This document shows, piece by piece, positions 7,794 through 16,677 of a stretch of DNA of 64,000 nt. Numbering within the stretch: position 1 is the stretch's first letter; each line of letters begins with the position of its first letter. The notes below the pieces were generated by a model. The model had not been told where the DNA came from and searched no databases. It saw only the letters and a program-made list of their open reading frames with translations. This stretch comes from JBEKTW01 sp049515655 (GTDB taxonomy: Bacteria > Bacteroidota > Ignavibacteria > UBA10030 > SZUA-254): the NCBI GenBank assembly GCA_049515655.1, contig JBEKTW010000004.1, forward strand, positions 1-64,000, given 5' to 3'. The position numbers and the translations under genes are program-made.

Positions 7794-7937
7794 GCTCATT
7801 TCAGCGCCTGCCCTGAAAAGCCTCAATTCAGGGTCCTCGCTGAAATATACTGAGCGTGGTCGTACATCCGACCGCGAGCCCGCCTACGTCCCGACTGCCG
7901 TCGGGACTTCGGGGGTACAAGACGCAGTCGGGAGCAG
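7794..7937 (+). repeat. Two-hairpin dispersed repeat, copy A (enlarged)
   Basis: Hairpin I arms ATTTCAGCG (7798-7806) and CGCTGAAAT (7838-7846) match those of copies at 26049-26072 and 47404-47427. Here a further perfect hairpin, CCCTGAA (7811-7817) with TTCAGGG (7827-7833), sits in the loop. Hairpin II (CCGACCGCGAG at 7868-7878 against ACGCAGTCGG at 7921-7930) is likewise split by a segment holding its own perfect hairpin GTCCCGAC (7888-7895) with GTCGGGAC (7900-7907). The element abuts the truncated gene at 7956. Confidence 0.65.
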
Positions 7938-7955
7938 GGCACGATTTCGAACTGA

Positions 7956-8234
7956 GGCACTACCCTTCTTGCCGATCACACCGCTGTTGAAAAATTCAAG
8001 GAACTGGCAAAGGTGATGAAGAAGCTGGGGTACAAGAACCCGGTCCGCATTCTCACGGATGTCAGTGGCGAGCGCTACTGGACGGTCGTCGTCGCCCAGG
8101 AAGTGGAAAGCCTTGAAGAGTACGCCGAGTTGTCTCTCAAGACAATGTCGGACAAGAACTTGCAGAAGGTCATGAAGGATTATCATGACCTCGTCGTATC
8201 AGGACATCGCGAGATTTGTCAGATCGAGCAGTAA
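7956..8234 (+). pseudogene. N-terminally truncated gene remnant
   Basis: The frame reads as protein-like sequence (ADHTAVEKFKELAKVMKKLG onward) back to codon 7971 or earlier, but an in-frame stop lies at 7953 and there is no ATG, GTG or TTG before the GTG at 8013 and ATG at 8016. Those internal starts would give only 72-73 residues. The C-terminal part (GERYWTVVVAQEVESLEEYA) looks like a small alpha/beta-barrel dimeric protein of the NIPSNAP or monooxygenase-like type, but I cannot name the family. The lost 5' end coincides with repeat copy A, suggesting truncation by repeat insertion or rearrangement. A terminator hairpin follows at 8257-8308. Confidence 0.5.
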
Positions 8235-8256
8235 GACGCAGTAGATGAATCACAGG

Positions 8257-8308
8257 CCGCGAGTTTCCTTCAGGATAGCATCAGGAAGTAAGCTCGCGGT
8301 TCGTTTTT
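8257..8308 (+). terminator. Intrinsic terminator after the gene remnant
   Basis: CCGCGAG (8257-8263) pairs with CTCGCGG (8293-8299), with an inner CCTTC/GGAAG pairing, followed by TTCGTTTTT. Orientation suits the plus-strand remnant ending at 8234. The minus strand lacks a T-run here, so rsmE may read through. Confidence 0.6.
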
Positions 8309-8321
8309 CCGCCCGGCAGGG

Positions 8322-9026
8322 TCAGCTGAGGATTTGTGCTGCAACGGTTATTGCAGCCGTTTCGGTTCGCAACCGGCGCTGGCCAAGCGAGAAAGCGGTA
8401 CAGCCCATCGACACACACATCTGAATTTCTTCCTCACTGAATCCTCCCTCGGGTCCAACCAGAACCAAGATGGAACTCCGACCATCTCCAGCCACCGTAC
8501 GCAGCGACACGGTTGATTCCACCTGTTCATGGGCGACCAGCGTCCGGTCGAATTTATCAAAGTCATCACGCACCCGCGCCAACGGCGTCAATTCTCTCAC
8601 ACGCGGCAAGTATGCCCGTCCGCATTGTTTCATTGCCGCGAGGGCGAGCTTTTGCCAACGATCCGTTTTCGCGTGCGACGGAATGGTTCTGTCTGTTTCA
8701 AGAGGAACGATTTCCTTCACCCCCAGTTCGGTCACTTTTTCAACAAGAAAATCGAACCGCGAAGGATTTTTCAGAATCCCGACGGCCAGAGTCAACCGGG
8801 TCGTCGGCTCAAGATGGTTCCGGGAGGTCGCGGTAATTTTTCCCCTCGCCTGTTTCTCTCTTACCTCCTCAAGGGTAACTTCGTGGAGAGTCCCTTCTCC
8901 ATCGACCACACCTATCACATCTCCGATTTTCTTCCTCATCACATGAATAAGATGGGAAAACTCTTCCCCGTCGATGAGGACAGACCCCGCGGATATTTTT
9001 TCAGGAGGACAGTAAAAATTATCCAT
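8322..9026 (-). CDS. rsmE: 16S rRNA (uracil-1498-N3)-methyltransferase
   Basis: A 234-residue SPOUT-class methyltransferase that methylates U1498 of 16S rRNA in the 30S subunit using SAM. An N-terminal PUA-like domain (residues 1-70, with HLIHVMRKKIGD) is followed by the trefoil-knot SAM site seen in LVGPEGGFSEEE and LGQRRLRTETAA near the C-terminus. It is the last gene of the long minus-strand fatty-acid/rRNA-processing operon, 16 bp after the Omp85 gene. The ATG at 9026 (MDNFYCPPEK) was preferred to the in-frame TTG just before it. Confidence 0.93.
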   Translation of the reverse strand: MDNFYCPPEKISAGSVLIDGEEFSHLIHVMRKKIGDVIGVVDGEGTLHEVTLEEVREKQARGKITATSRNHLEPTTRLTLAVGILKNPSRFDFLVEKVTELGVKEIVPLETDRTIPSHAKTDRWQKLALAAMKQCGRAYLPRVRELTPLARVRDDFDKFDRTLVAHEQVESTVSLRTVAGDGRSSILVLVGPEGGFSEEEIQMCVSMGCTAFSLGQRRLRTETAAITVAAQILS

Positions 9027-9042
9027 CAATCAGCCGGGAGCG

Positions 9043-10422
9043 CTAGAAACTTGACCCAAGGTCGATGATGAATTCTCCCTTGCGCGCTTCATTCAATGCA
9101 TAGTCCAGGTGAACAACTGTACTGTACGGCAGAAGAACGTCAAGTCCCGCTCCGTATCCTTTCTCAAGCAAATTGGCCACAACCGGATTGCCCCGGAACC
9201 AGACCGTACCCGCGTCCCCGAAAACCTCAGCAACGAGACCAAACCGCCACACACCGAACGCCGGCGGCAGGAGGTCCGTCTTGAAGTACCTTGCTGATAA
9301 CAGTGTATAATGTACCTCGACTGTTCCCCCGAGGATGCTCTCACCTTCCCTTACATCGTTGAAGTGCCCGCGAATTCGTTCGTTGTATCCGAAGTAGATG
9401 CGATTATAGCTTGGAGTTTTCCCTGCGGCGGCCACGTCGGTCATGACGCGCATGGCAAGACCCAATCTCGATCGGAGGGGAACGTACTCTCTCACATCCG
9501 CGGCATACCGGATGATATTCACAAGCGTCGAGGGAATGCCGAACTTCGTGATGGTTCCCCGAATGAATGAGCCGCTGTAGGGATACTCTGCGAGGTCCCT
9601 CGAATCATAGGTGAACCCGCCGCTAAACACCGGATACTTGTCCTCCCCGCTCGGGGAGAGTGTCGTGAACTGATTGTACTGGGAAACCCTGACAACCTCA
9701 TACCCGGCAGAAAGCCAGCCGGTGGTCGTAATGCCGGCCCGTTCCCCGAGAGTCAGGGAAATGTTGTAATGCCGCTCATCGAAGTTACCCGAGGGGGCCA
9801 TAGCCAGGAGACTCTTGTTCTGGATGACATTGGTACCGACGCGTGCTTCGAGATAGTTGGATCCATCGTCGGAAAGGAACGGATTCCGGTACGAAAGCTG
9901 TATCCACGGATTGTATCCGAGTGCAAAGGAAGCAATTAGCTTTTCATTCCGGCCGCGAAAATTCATATGGAGGAGACCGAGTCCGTAATAAACCTTGCTC
10001 CAGTCACGGTCCCAGATGCCAACAATTGGATAGGGGTAGATATACCAGCGTTCCGTCACATTCACAACAATGGTCGCATTGCTGTCGGCCGATGGTATGG
10101 CCTGCATGTCAACCTTGTTAAAAAGGCCGAGGCTGTAGATGCGGTTCTTATCGTACTCAATAAGTTCTTTCGTGATCATAGAACCCGGTTTCAGGGTCAT
10201 TTCACGCAGGACAACAAAATCTCTGGTATAGTCATTACCTGAGACAAGGATGCGGTCAACGTAGTAGGTCGAATCCTTCAGCTCCCCTTCCACCGGCCGC
10301 ATCCAGAGTGAATCCTGGGCTTTCGCGGCTGTGCCGGCGACAGCAAGCGCGACGGCACAGAGAAAAAACGTCGCGCGGAACGAATCGAACCACCCCTTCT
10401 GTTGAAGGGAGAAGCATGTCAC
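9043..10422 (-). CDS. Omp85-family outer-membrane protein with one POTRA domain
   Basis: A 459-residue outer-membrane protein. A signal peptide (to about residue 36, TAAKAQ) precedes a single POTRA-like domain (about 50-118: VDRILVSGNDYTRDFVVLREM...VNVTERW) and a 16-strand-type barrel with the family segment IYFGYNERIRGHF, ending in a C-terminal phenylalanine (LGSSF) expected of the beta-signal. BamA has five POTRAs, so this is a short member, possibly a TamA-like or patatin-like-barrel relative inserting proteins or exporting lipid. The only in-frame start giving a signal peptide is GTG at 10422. Location between rnc and rsmE, downstream of fatty-acid genes, suggests expression with envelope growth. 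The exact client is unknown. Confidence 0.75.
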   Translation of the reverse strand: MTCFSLQQKGWFDSFRATFFLCAVALAVAGTAAKAQDSLWMRPVEGELKDSTYYVDRILVSGNDYTRDFVVLREMTLKPGSMITKELIEYDKNRIYSLGLFNKVDMQAIPSADSNATIVVNVTERWYIYPYPIVGIWDRDWSKVYYGLGLLHMNFRGRNEKLIASFALGYNPWIQLSYRNPFLSDDGSNYLEARVGTNVIQNKSLLAMAPSGNFDERHYNISLTLGERAGITTTGWLSAGYEVVRVSQYNQFTTLSPSGEDKYPVFSGGFTYDSRDLAEYPYSGSFIRGTITKFGIPSTLVNIIRYAADVREYVPLRSRLGLAMRVMTDVAAAGKTPSYNRIYFGYNERIRGHFNDVREGESILGGTVEVHYTLLSARYFKTDLLPPAFGVWRFGLVAEVFGDAGTVWFRGNPVVANLLEKGYGAGLDVLLPYSTVVHLDYALNEARKGEFIIDLGSSF

Positions 10423-10445
10423 AAGAGATTGAGCGATGGTAGGCC

Positions 10446-11213
10446 TTAGATCAGTTGTAATTTTTGGAGTGCTTTTTCCGCAGCAGCCTGTTCAGCATCT
10501 TTTTTATTTTTCCCCATCCCTACACCGTGCGGATCAGTGCCGATGTACACTTCGACGGTGAACGTGCGGTCATGGTCCGGACCTTCCTCGTTGACGGTCG
10601 CATACCGCGGGACATTTAATCCTTCGGCCTGGGCATATTCGAGCAGTTGACTCTTGAAATTTTCGTCTTCCGTGGTGACCGTCCGTTCGCGCAGGGCAGT
10701 ATTAATTTGCCGTTCGATAAAGTCCCGGGCGGCCTCGTTACCGCCATCCAGATAGATCGCGGCAACAAGCGCTTCGAACGCATCCGCAAGAATCTTGCTC
10801 ATGCCTCTGCCGTCTGTCTGTGTGGCGCTTACGCCGATCAGCATAAAATCTTCAAGGTGAATCTGGGTGGCATAGATGCTGAGGGATTTGCGATTAACGA
10901 GACGGGAGCGAACTTTCGTAAGGTCGCCTTCCGGAGAGGATTCATGCTGTTCGAAGAGGCGCTTCGCCACAACTAGATTCAATACTGCGTCGCCTAAGAA
11001 TTCCATCCGTTCATTGGAACCGAGGGCGCCGTTGCCGTTCTCCTGGAAGTATGAGCGGTGGGAAAGCGCTTGCGAGAATAATTGTCGATTGCGGATCTTG
11101 TAGTTGATAGCCCTTGAGAGTTTTCCAAAATCGACGTCGCGGGTGAGGTCGTGCTCCGAACGGACGCCCCGCCATCGGCTGAACCATCTAGTGAGTCGGC
11201 CGATCACCTTCAT
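10446..11213 (-). CDS. rnc: Ribonuclease III
   Basis: A 255-residue endonuclease that cuts double-stranded RNA, processing rRNA precursors. The RNase III signature NERMEFLGDAVLNLVV has the catalytic Glu/Asp, and a second acidic cluster KILADAFEALVAAIYLDGG follows. A C-terminal double-stranded RNA-binding domain covers about residues 182-253, ending DAEQAAAEKALQKL. A basic 30-residue N-terminal extension precedes the nuclease domain. It follows fabF by 12 bp, the common acpP-fabF-rnc order of many bacteria. Confidence 0.96.
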   Translation of the reverse strand: MKVIGRLTRWFSRWRGVRSEHDLTRDVDFGKLSRAINYKIRNRQLFSQALSHRSYFQENGNGALGSNERMEFLGDAVLNLVVAKRLFEQHESSPEGDLTKVRSRLVNRKSLSIYATQIHLEDFMLIGVSATQTDGRGMSKILADAFEALVAAIYLDGGNEAARDFIERQINTALRERTVTTEDENFKSQLLEYAQAEGLNVPRYATVNEEGPDHDRTFTVEVYIGTDPHGVGMGKNKKDAEQAAAEKALQKLQLI

Positions 11214-11225
11214 TGTGCCACACGA

Positions 11226-12482
11226 TTAATTCTTTTGATACTTCTTGAAAAGCAATGACACGTTATGACCGCCAAACCCGAACGTGTTGCTGACCGCGAC
11301 GTTCACCGTTTTCGTAACGGCCTGGTTGGGAACGTAGTTTAAGTCGCACTCCGGGTCCGGGAATTCATAATTGATCGTCGGCGGCATGATGTTGTAGTAC
11401 GTCGAGAGTATGGTAACGATCGCTTCGATTGCCCCTGCGGCGCCGAGCAGATGCCCGGTCATAGATTTCGTTGAGCTGATGTGAAGCTTGTAGGCGTGCT
11501 CGCCAAAGACTCCCTTGATCGCGTCGGTTTCCGATTTGTCATTGTACGGAGTGGACGTTCCGTGCGCGTTGATGTAGTCGACGTCATTCGGTTGGAGACC
11601 GGCATCCTCGATGCACAAACGCATCGAGCGGATCGCGCCTTCTCCACCGGGAGCCGGGGCCGTAATGTGATACGCGTCTGCCGTCATCCCGACGCCCGCT
11701 ATTTCCCCATAGATTGTGGCTCCGCGATCGAGCGCGTGCTGGAGCTCCTCGAGCACGATGACACCGCCACCCTCGCCCATGACGAAGCCATCCCGTTTTG
11801 CGTCGAATGGCCGGCTTGCTTTTTCGGGCTCATCATTCCGCACCGACAATGCCTTCATCGCATTAAAGCCGCCAACTCCCATGGGGCACACCGCAGCTTC
11901 AGAGCCGCCGGCGAACATGACGTCGGCGTTCCCGCGTTGAATCAACATGAAAGCGTCGGCGATTGCATGCCCGGACGTCGCACATGCCGACGTTGTCGCA
12001 TAGTTGGGGCCTTTTGCCTGGAACCGCATCGATATGTGCCCGGCGGCGATATCGGCAATCATCATCGGCACGAAAAACGGACTTATGCGATGTGGGCCAC
12101 CGGTTTCGTACATCGTCTGCATCTGCCGGTGCCAGGTCCACATGCCTCCAATGCCGGAGCCAAACACAACACCGATCCGGTCACGGTTTTCTTTGTCGAG
12201 ATTGAGACCGGAATGCTGTACCGCCATCTCGGATGCCGCCATCGCGTACTGCGTGAACAGATCCATTCGATTAACCGTCTTCTTATCCATGAATTTCAGG
12301 GGGTCAAAGCCTTTGACCTCGGCGGCAATCTTTGTATCGTACTGTGTCGTGTCGAAGTATGTTATCTTCGCAACGCCACTCTTGCCGGCGATTGAGTTCT
12401 TCCAAAACTCATCAAGGTCAAGACCGATGGGCGTCACCACTCCCATTCCCGTGACCACCACCTGACGGCGATGATTCATCAT
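11226..12482 (-). CDS. fabF: 3-oxoacyl-[ACP] synthase II
   Basis: Beta-ketoacyl-ACP synthase II, the elongating condensing enzyme of type II fatty-acid synthesis. The thiolase fold carries the nucleophilic cysteine in YATTSACATSGHAIADA and the two catalytic histidines in NAHGTSTPYND and KSMTGHLLGAAGA. Length about 418 residues is standard. Several in-frame ATGs occur; the one at 12482 was favoured because AGGA lies eight bases upstream, but 12491 or 12479 are possible. The gene lies between acpP and rnc in the fatty-acid operon. Confidence 0.95.
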   Translation of the reverse strand: MMNHRRQVVVTGMGVVTPIGLDLDEFWKNSIAGKSGVAKITYFDTTQYDTKIAAEVKGFDPLKFMDKKTVNRMDLFTQYAMAASEMAVQHSGLNLDKENRDRIGVVFGSGIGGMWTWHRQMQTMYETGGPHRISPFFVPMMIADIAAGHISMRFQAKGPNYATTSACATSGHAIADAFMLIQRGNADVMFAGGSEAAVCPMGVGGFNAMKALSVRNDEPEKASRPFDAKRDGFVMGEGGGVIVLEELQHALDRGATIYGEIAGVGMTADAYHITAPAPGGEGAIRSMRLCIEDAGLQPNDVDYINAHGTSTPYNDKSETDAIKGVFGEHAYKLHISSTKSMTGHLLGAAGAIEAIVTILSTYYNIMPPTINYEFPDPECDLNYVPNQAVTKTVNVAVSNTFGFGGHNVSLLFKKYQKN

Positions 12483-12515
12483 TGCATTCATCCTAGTACC
12501 CGGATTGTACGGCTG

Positions 12516-12752
12516 TCACTTGGCTTTACCCGAGAGATACGAGATTGCGTCGCCAACGGTAGAGATCTTTTCGGCATCTTCGTCGGGAATCTGGAGGTTG
12601 AACGCTTTTTCAAATTCCATCACGAGCTCGACGGTATCGAGAGAATCGGCGCCAAGGTCGTTCGTAAACGATGCCTCTTTTGTCACTTGCGAAGCCTCCA
12701 CACCGAGCTTGTTCATGATGATTTCCTTTACTTTTGCTTCTATGTCTGCCAT
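12516..12752 (-). CDS. acpP: Acyl carrier protein
   Basis: A 78-residue acidic carrier. Ser37 in GADSLDTVELVMEFE is the 4'-phosphopantetheine attachment site. It carries the growing acyl chain for the surrounding Fab enzymes and supplies PlsX. Followed by fabF after 33 bp and preceded by fabG after 62 bp. Start ATG is preceded by AGGAG at suitable spacing. Confidence 0.97.
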   Translation of the reverse strand: MADIEAKVKEIIMNKLGVEASQVTKEASFTNDLGADSLDTVELVMEFEKAFNLQIPDEDAEKISTVGDAISYLSGKAK

Positions 12753-12814
12753 GGAAGTTGCTCCTTTTATTAGTGAATTGATGATATTTATTTTCTCTTC
12801 AACCCTTTGAGAGC

Positions 12815-13561
12815 TTACCCTGTATACATGCCGCCGTCAACGCTGATGACCTGCCCTGTGATGTAGCTTGCCTCATCTGAAGCCAGAAACAGTACGACGT
12901 TGGCGACATCTTCGGCATTGCCAAATCGCTTGAGCGGAATCGACTTGAGGTACATCTCTTTGACTTTTTCATCCAGCTTCTCCGTCATCGCTGTCTTGAT
13001 GAATCCGGGCGCCACGGCATTGCACGTGATGTCGCGGGAGGCGAGTTCCTTTGCAACCGATTTTGTAAAGGCAATCAGGCCCCCTTTCGACGACGCATAG
13101 TTCACCTGCCCGGCATTACCGATGAGACCCACCAGAGATGACACATTGATGATCCGACCGTGCCGCTGCTTCATCATGATCGGGCTGACCGCTTTTGTCA
13201 AAAGAAACGGCCCCTTCAGATTGACATCGAGAACGATATCCCAATCCTCCTCCGCCATCCTCATCATCAAATTATCCCGCGTCAATCCCGCATTATTGAC
13301 GAGGATATCGATCGTCGGGAAAACCTCCTGGATTTTTCTGACTAACTCACTGACTTCGGCGGCATCGGCAACATTACACTTCACCGCGATGGCTCTCCTT
13401 CCCATGGTCGTAATCTCATGGACGGTCTGATTCATTCCATCGATATCGGTATTGGTAACAACAACGTCTGCGCCCGCGTGGGCGAGCTTCAACGCAATGG
13501 TTTTACCAATGCCCCGGGCGCTGCCGGTGACGACCGCGACTTTATCGTGCAGAGGAGACAT
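12815..13561 (-). CDS. fabG: 3-oxoacyl-[ACP] reductase
   Basis: A 248-residue short-chain dehydrogenase that reduces 3-oxoacyl-ACP with NADPH. The cofactor loop is TGSARGIGK (residues 12-20), NNAG is at 89-92, and the catalytic residues are S141/S142, Y155 and K159 in NYASSKGG. The C-terminal GQVISVDGGMYTG is typical of FabG. Its start lies five bases past the fabD stop, so the two are co-translated or nearly so. Confidence 0.95.
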   Translation of the reverse strand: MSPLHDKVAVVTGSARGIGKTIALKLAHAGADVVVTNTDIDGMNQTVHEITTMGRRAIAVKCNVADAAEVSELVRKIQEVFPTIDILVNNAGLTRDNLMMRMAEEDWDIVLDVNLKGPFLLTKAVSPIMMKQRHGRIINVSSLVGLIGNAGQVNYASSKGGLIAFTKSVAKELASRDITCNAVAPGFIKTAMTEKLDEKVKEMYLKSIPLKRFGNAEDVANVVLFLASDEASYITGQVISVDGGMYTG

Positions 13562-13566
13562 GAATG

Positions 13567-14487
13567 TTATACTTCGATCATTTTAGGCATATCATCGAAT
13601 CGCTCGATACCCATTACATTGACACCGTTGTTAATTCGTTTCACCAATCCCTGGAGGACTTTCCCCGGTCCGATTTCCACGAAGTTCGTCGCACCGTCCC
13701 CGATCATGTTCTGGATGCTTGCTTCCCACTGCACGGGACTGGTCAGTTGTTCTTCCAGTAATCTACGAATTTCTTCCGCCTTTTCCACAGGACGCCCGGT
13801 AACATTCGCATACACGGGTATTCTTGTGTCCCGGATCGCCGTTTGCCCAAGTGCAGAATGCAGTCCCTTCTGTGCGCTTTGCATCAGCGGGGAGTGAAAT
13901 GCTCCGCTGACCACCAATTCCTTGACCAATTTCGCACCTTTCGACTTTGCGATCTCCATTGCTCTGTGAACGCCGCTCACCGACCCGCTGATCACTATCT
14001 GGCCGGGGGAATTAAGATTCGCACACTGCACAATTCCCGCAGAACCTGCTTCACGACAGATTTCCACAAGAATGTCCGGCAGAAGGCCGACGACCGCGGC
14101 CATCGTTCCCTTCTGTTCTTCCCCGGCACGTTGCATGAGCTCTCCCCGCACGCGAACGAGTTTCAGGCCGTCCTCAAACGTAAGAGCACCGGCAAACACG
14201 AGCGCAGAGTATTCGCCGAGCGAGTGACCTGCGACCATCGCGACATCACTGCGTTCAATCATTCTCGTGAGAATGACGCTGTGAAGGAATATCCCCGGCT
14301 GCGTGTTTTTTGTTTGTTTGAGTTCTTCTTCTGGGCCCTCAAAGCAAATTCGACTTAACGGAACGCCAAGAATGGCATCTGCTTTCTTGAATAGCTCGCG
14401 GGCGGCATCGCTCTGCTCGCACAAGTCTTTTCCCATTCCAACGTACTGGGAACCCTGACCGGGGAATAAGTAGGCTGTTGTCGGCAC
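13567..14487 (-). CDS. fabD: Malonyl-CoA:ACP transacylase
   Basis: A 306-residue acyltransferase loading malonyl groups onto ACP. N-terminal FPGQGSQYVGMG, the nucleophile S89 in AGHSLGEYSAL, and the conserved His in SGAFHSPLM are all present. The only suitable start is GTG at 14487, which gives the standard MPTTAYLFPGQG N-terminus. It lies between fabH and fabG. Confidence 0.95.
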   Translation of the reverse strand: MPTTAYLFPGQGSQYVGMGKDLCEQSDAARELFKKADAILGVPLSRICFEGPEEELKQTKNTQPGIFLHSVILTRMIERSDVAMVAGHSLGEYSALVFAGALTFEDGLKLVRVRGELMQRAGEEQKGTMAAVVGLLPDILVEICREAGSAGIVQCANLNSPGQIVISGSVSGVHRAMEIAKSKGAKLVKELVVSGAFHSPLMQSAQKGLHSALGQTAIRDTRIPVYANVTGRPVEKAEEIRRLLEEQLTSPVQWEASIQNMIGDGATNFVEIGPGKVLQGLVKRINNGVNVMGIERFDDMPKMIEV

Positions 14488-14512
14488 TGTTAGAGAAATG
14501 ACAAATGCTTTT

Positions 14513-15538
14513 TCAAGATTTATTTGGATTATCGACTGCCCATTTTAGCAGCACGGCACCCCAGGTCCATCCCGCGCCGAAGCTCGAGAGGACAATCGTG
14601 TTCCCGCGTTTGAGCTTGCCGCATTGCCACCATTCCGAGAGACAGAGCGGTATTGTCGCCGCCGTCGTGTTACCGTACCGGTCGATGTTAATCATCACCT
14701 TGGAGGGGTCGAGTCCCATGCGTTCCCTGCAGGCGTCGATGATGCGCAGGTTTGCCTGGTGGGGCACGAGAAAGTCGACGTCGTTCCCCGTCAGGTTATT
14801 ACGCTTCATGATTTCCGCCGAAACATCCGCCATGCCGAGCACAGCCACTTTGAACACTGCCTTACCGTCCTGGTAGATATAGTGCATTTTCTTGTCGACC
14901 GTCTCGTGAGTCGGGGGGTTGAGGCTTCCGCCGCCTTTCATATACAGATATTCCGCGCCCGCGCCATCGACGTAGAATACGTGATCGAGAATGCCGACGT
15001 CAGGGTCATCGCTCGGTTCAAGCAGCACGGCACCGCCGGCATCGCCGAACAAAATACAATTATTGCGGTCGGTGTAATCAGTAATAGAGCTCATCTTGTC
15101 TGCTCCAACGACCACGACTTTCTTGTATGCGCCCGATTCAATGAACTGGGCGCCGGCGATGAGCGCAAAAAGAAATCCCGAACATGCCGCCGAGAGATCG
15201 AACCCCCACGCTTTCTTTGCACGGACCTTGTCCTGCACGAGGCAGGCAGTAGCCGGGAAGAACATGTCGGGTGTGACCGTGGCGACAATAATGAGTTCGA
15301 TCTCTTCGGGACCGATGCCGCGATTCTTCAGCATTGCCTTCAGCGCTCCTGCACCCAAGTCCGATGTTCCGCCATGTTCGAGAATTCTTCGCTCGCGAAT
15401 TCCCGTGCGCGTACGGATCCATTCGTCAGTCGTATTGACCATCTTTTCTAAATCCGCATTCGAGAGGATCTTATCGGGGACATAGTGACCGACCGCCGTA
15501 ATCGCGGCGCGAATGCGTTTCTGTGTCGAAGAATTCAT
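14513..15538 (-). CDS. fabH: 3-oxoacyl-[ACP] synthase III
   Basis: A 341-residue initiating condensing enzyme joining acyl-CoA to malonyl-ACP. The active Cys is C119 in DLSAACSGFLFAL, with histidine in VPHQANLRIIDA and the Asn region in YGNTTAATIPLCL. The start overlaps the plsX stop by four bases (ATGA type), which couples phospholipid and fatty-acid initiation. Confidence 0.95.
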   Translation of the reverse strand: MNSSTQKRIRAAITAVGHYVPDKILSNADLEKMVNTTDEWIRTRTGIRERRILEHGGTSDLGAGALKAMLKNRGIGPEEIELIIVATVTPDMFFPATACLVQDKVRAKKAWGFDLSAACSGFLFALIAGAQFIESGAYKKVVVVGADKMSSITDYTDRNNCILFGDAGGAVLLEPSDDPDVGILDHVFYVDGAGAEYLYMKGGGSLNPPTHETVDKKMHYIYQDGKAVFKVAVLGMADVSAEIMKRNNLTGNDVDFLVPHQANLRIIDACRERMGLDPSKVMINIDRYGNTTAATIPLCLSEWWQCGKLKRGNTIVLSSFGAGWTWGAVLLKWAVDNPNKS

Positions 15539-16548
15539 CGTGTCACCACTAATGCTTCCTGAATGCGTTGATTGATCCCTTTCCGTACCATTTCTTCTGC
15601 TTTGAAAATCATGTTCTTGATCGCCTTGGGCGTCGATTTTCCATGACCGATGATGGAAACACCGTTAATGCCAAGAAGCGGCACGCCTCCATACTCTTCA
15701 TAATCCAGACTCTTCAGGACATTGCGCATCGTTCCGCGCATGAACGCACCAAAAATCCTTTTGAATCTGTGTCCTGCAAAATATTGTTTCACAGCACTCT
15801 TGAAGAATGCCGGAACGCTTTCTGCGAATTTCAAAATGATATTCCCGACAAACCCGTCGCACACAACCACCTGAGCTGCTCCCCGCAAAATATCCCGCCC
15901 TTCCACATTCCCAACGAAATTCAGCTGGCTGTTCTTCAAGAGGTTATACGATTCCTTCACAACTTCACTGCCTTTGGACACTTCTTCACCAATATTCAAT
16001 AATCCAACTGTCGGATTTTCGTACCTGAACATCTCGCGCGCGTAGATGCTGCCCATCACGGCAAATTCGTACAGGTGCTGCGGCTTGCAGTCGACGTTTG
16101 CGCCCGCATCCAGCAGGAGGCAGACGCCCTGCTCATTCGGGAAAAACGCGCCGATGGTCGGCCGACCGACACCTTCAATGCGCCCAAGGATCAACGTCGA
16201 TGCCGACATGACCGCGCCGGTGTTACCCGCGCTGACAAAGGCGTCGGCCTTACTTTCCTTCTGCAGCATTATCCCGACCGCAATGGAGGAATCTCTTTTC
16301 TGCCTCAATGCCGCCGTCGCCCCATCGTGCATATCGATCACCTGGGATGCGTTAACGACACGGTACGAAAACCCATTGCTTTGACGCTGGCCGAGCTCTT
16401 CCAGCACGGTTGCTTCGGGACCTACGAAGATAACTTCAAACCGATTGTTCGTCTCACGCAGGGCTTCCAGCGCACCGTCGATGACATTTCGAGGCGCAAA
16501 ATCCCCGCCCATCACGTCGACAGCGATCCGTATGTTTGCGCGTTCCAT
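15535..16548 (-). CDS. plsX: Phosphate acyltransferase
   Basis: Converts acyl-ACP to acyl-phosphate for phospholipid synthesis, acting peripherally at the membrane. The N-terminus IRIAVDVMGGDFAP and LLDAGANVDCKP, NIGEEVSKG and GNIILKFAES are the PlsX landmarks. I chose the ATG at 16548 (MERANIRIAVD) over the upstream in-frame GTG at 16557. It sits in the common rpmF-plsX-fabH order. Confidence 0.94.
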   Translation of the reverse strand: MERANIRIAVDVMGGDFAPRNVIDGALEALRETNNRFEVIFVGPEATVLEELGQRQSNGFSYRVVNASQVIDMHDGATAALRQKRDSSIAVGIMLQKESKADAFVSAGNTGAVMSASTLILGRIEGVGRPTIGAFFPNEQGVCLLLDAGANVDCKPQHLYEFAVMGSIYAREMFRYENPTVGLLNIGEEVSKGSEVVKESYNLLKNSQLNFVGNVEGRDILRGAAQVVVCDGFVGNIILKFAESVPAFFKSAVKQYFAGHRFKRIFGAFMRGTMRNVLKSLDYEEYGGVPLLGINGVSIIGHGKSTPKAIKNMIFKAEEMVRKGINQRIQEALVVTR

Positions 16549-16677
16549 ATTCAGCACGTAACCGATAGTGTTCTTTTAACTGATAGACGATGGCCAATAT
16601 TCTTCATGCCGCAAACATCCTCGAGCTTTCCGACGCGTTCTCAACGGAGTGTTGAGTGGCTTCAATCTGCGAGGAAG

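Noticed and set aside
11481..12395. Plus-strand 304-codon frame antisense to fabF
   Set aside because: It is a high-GC shadow of a certain gene with no start signal or protein-like composition (many Arg, His and Cys).
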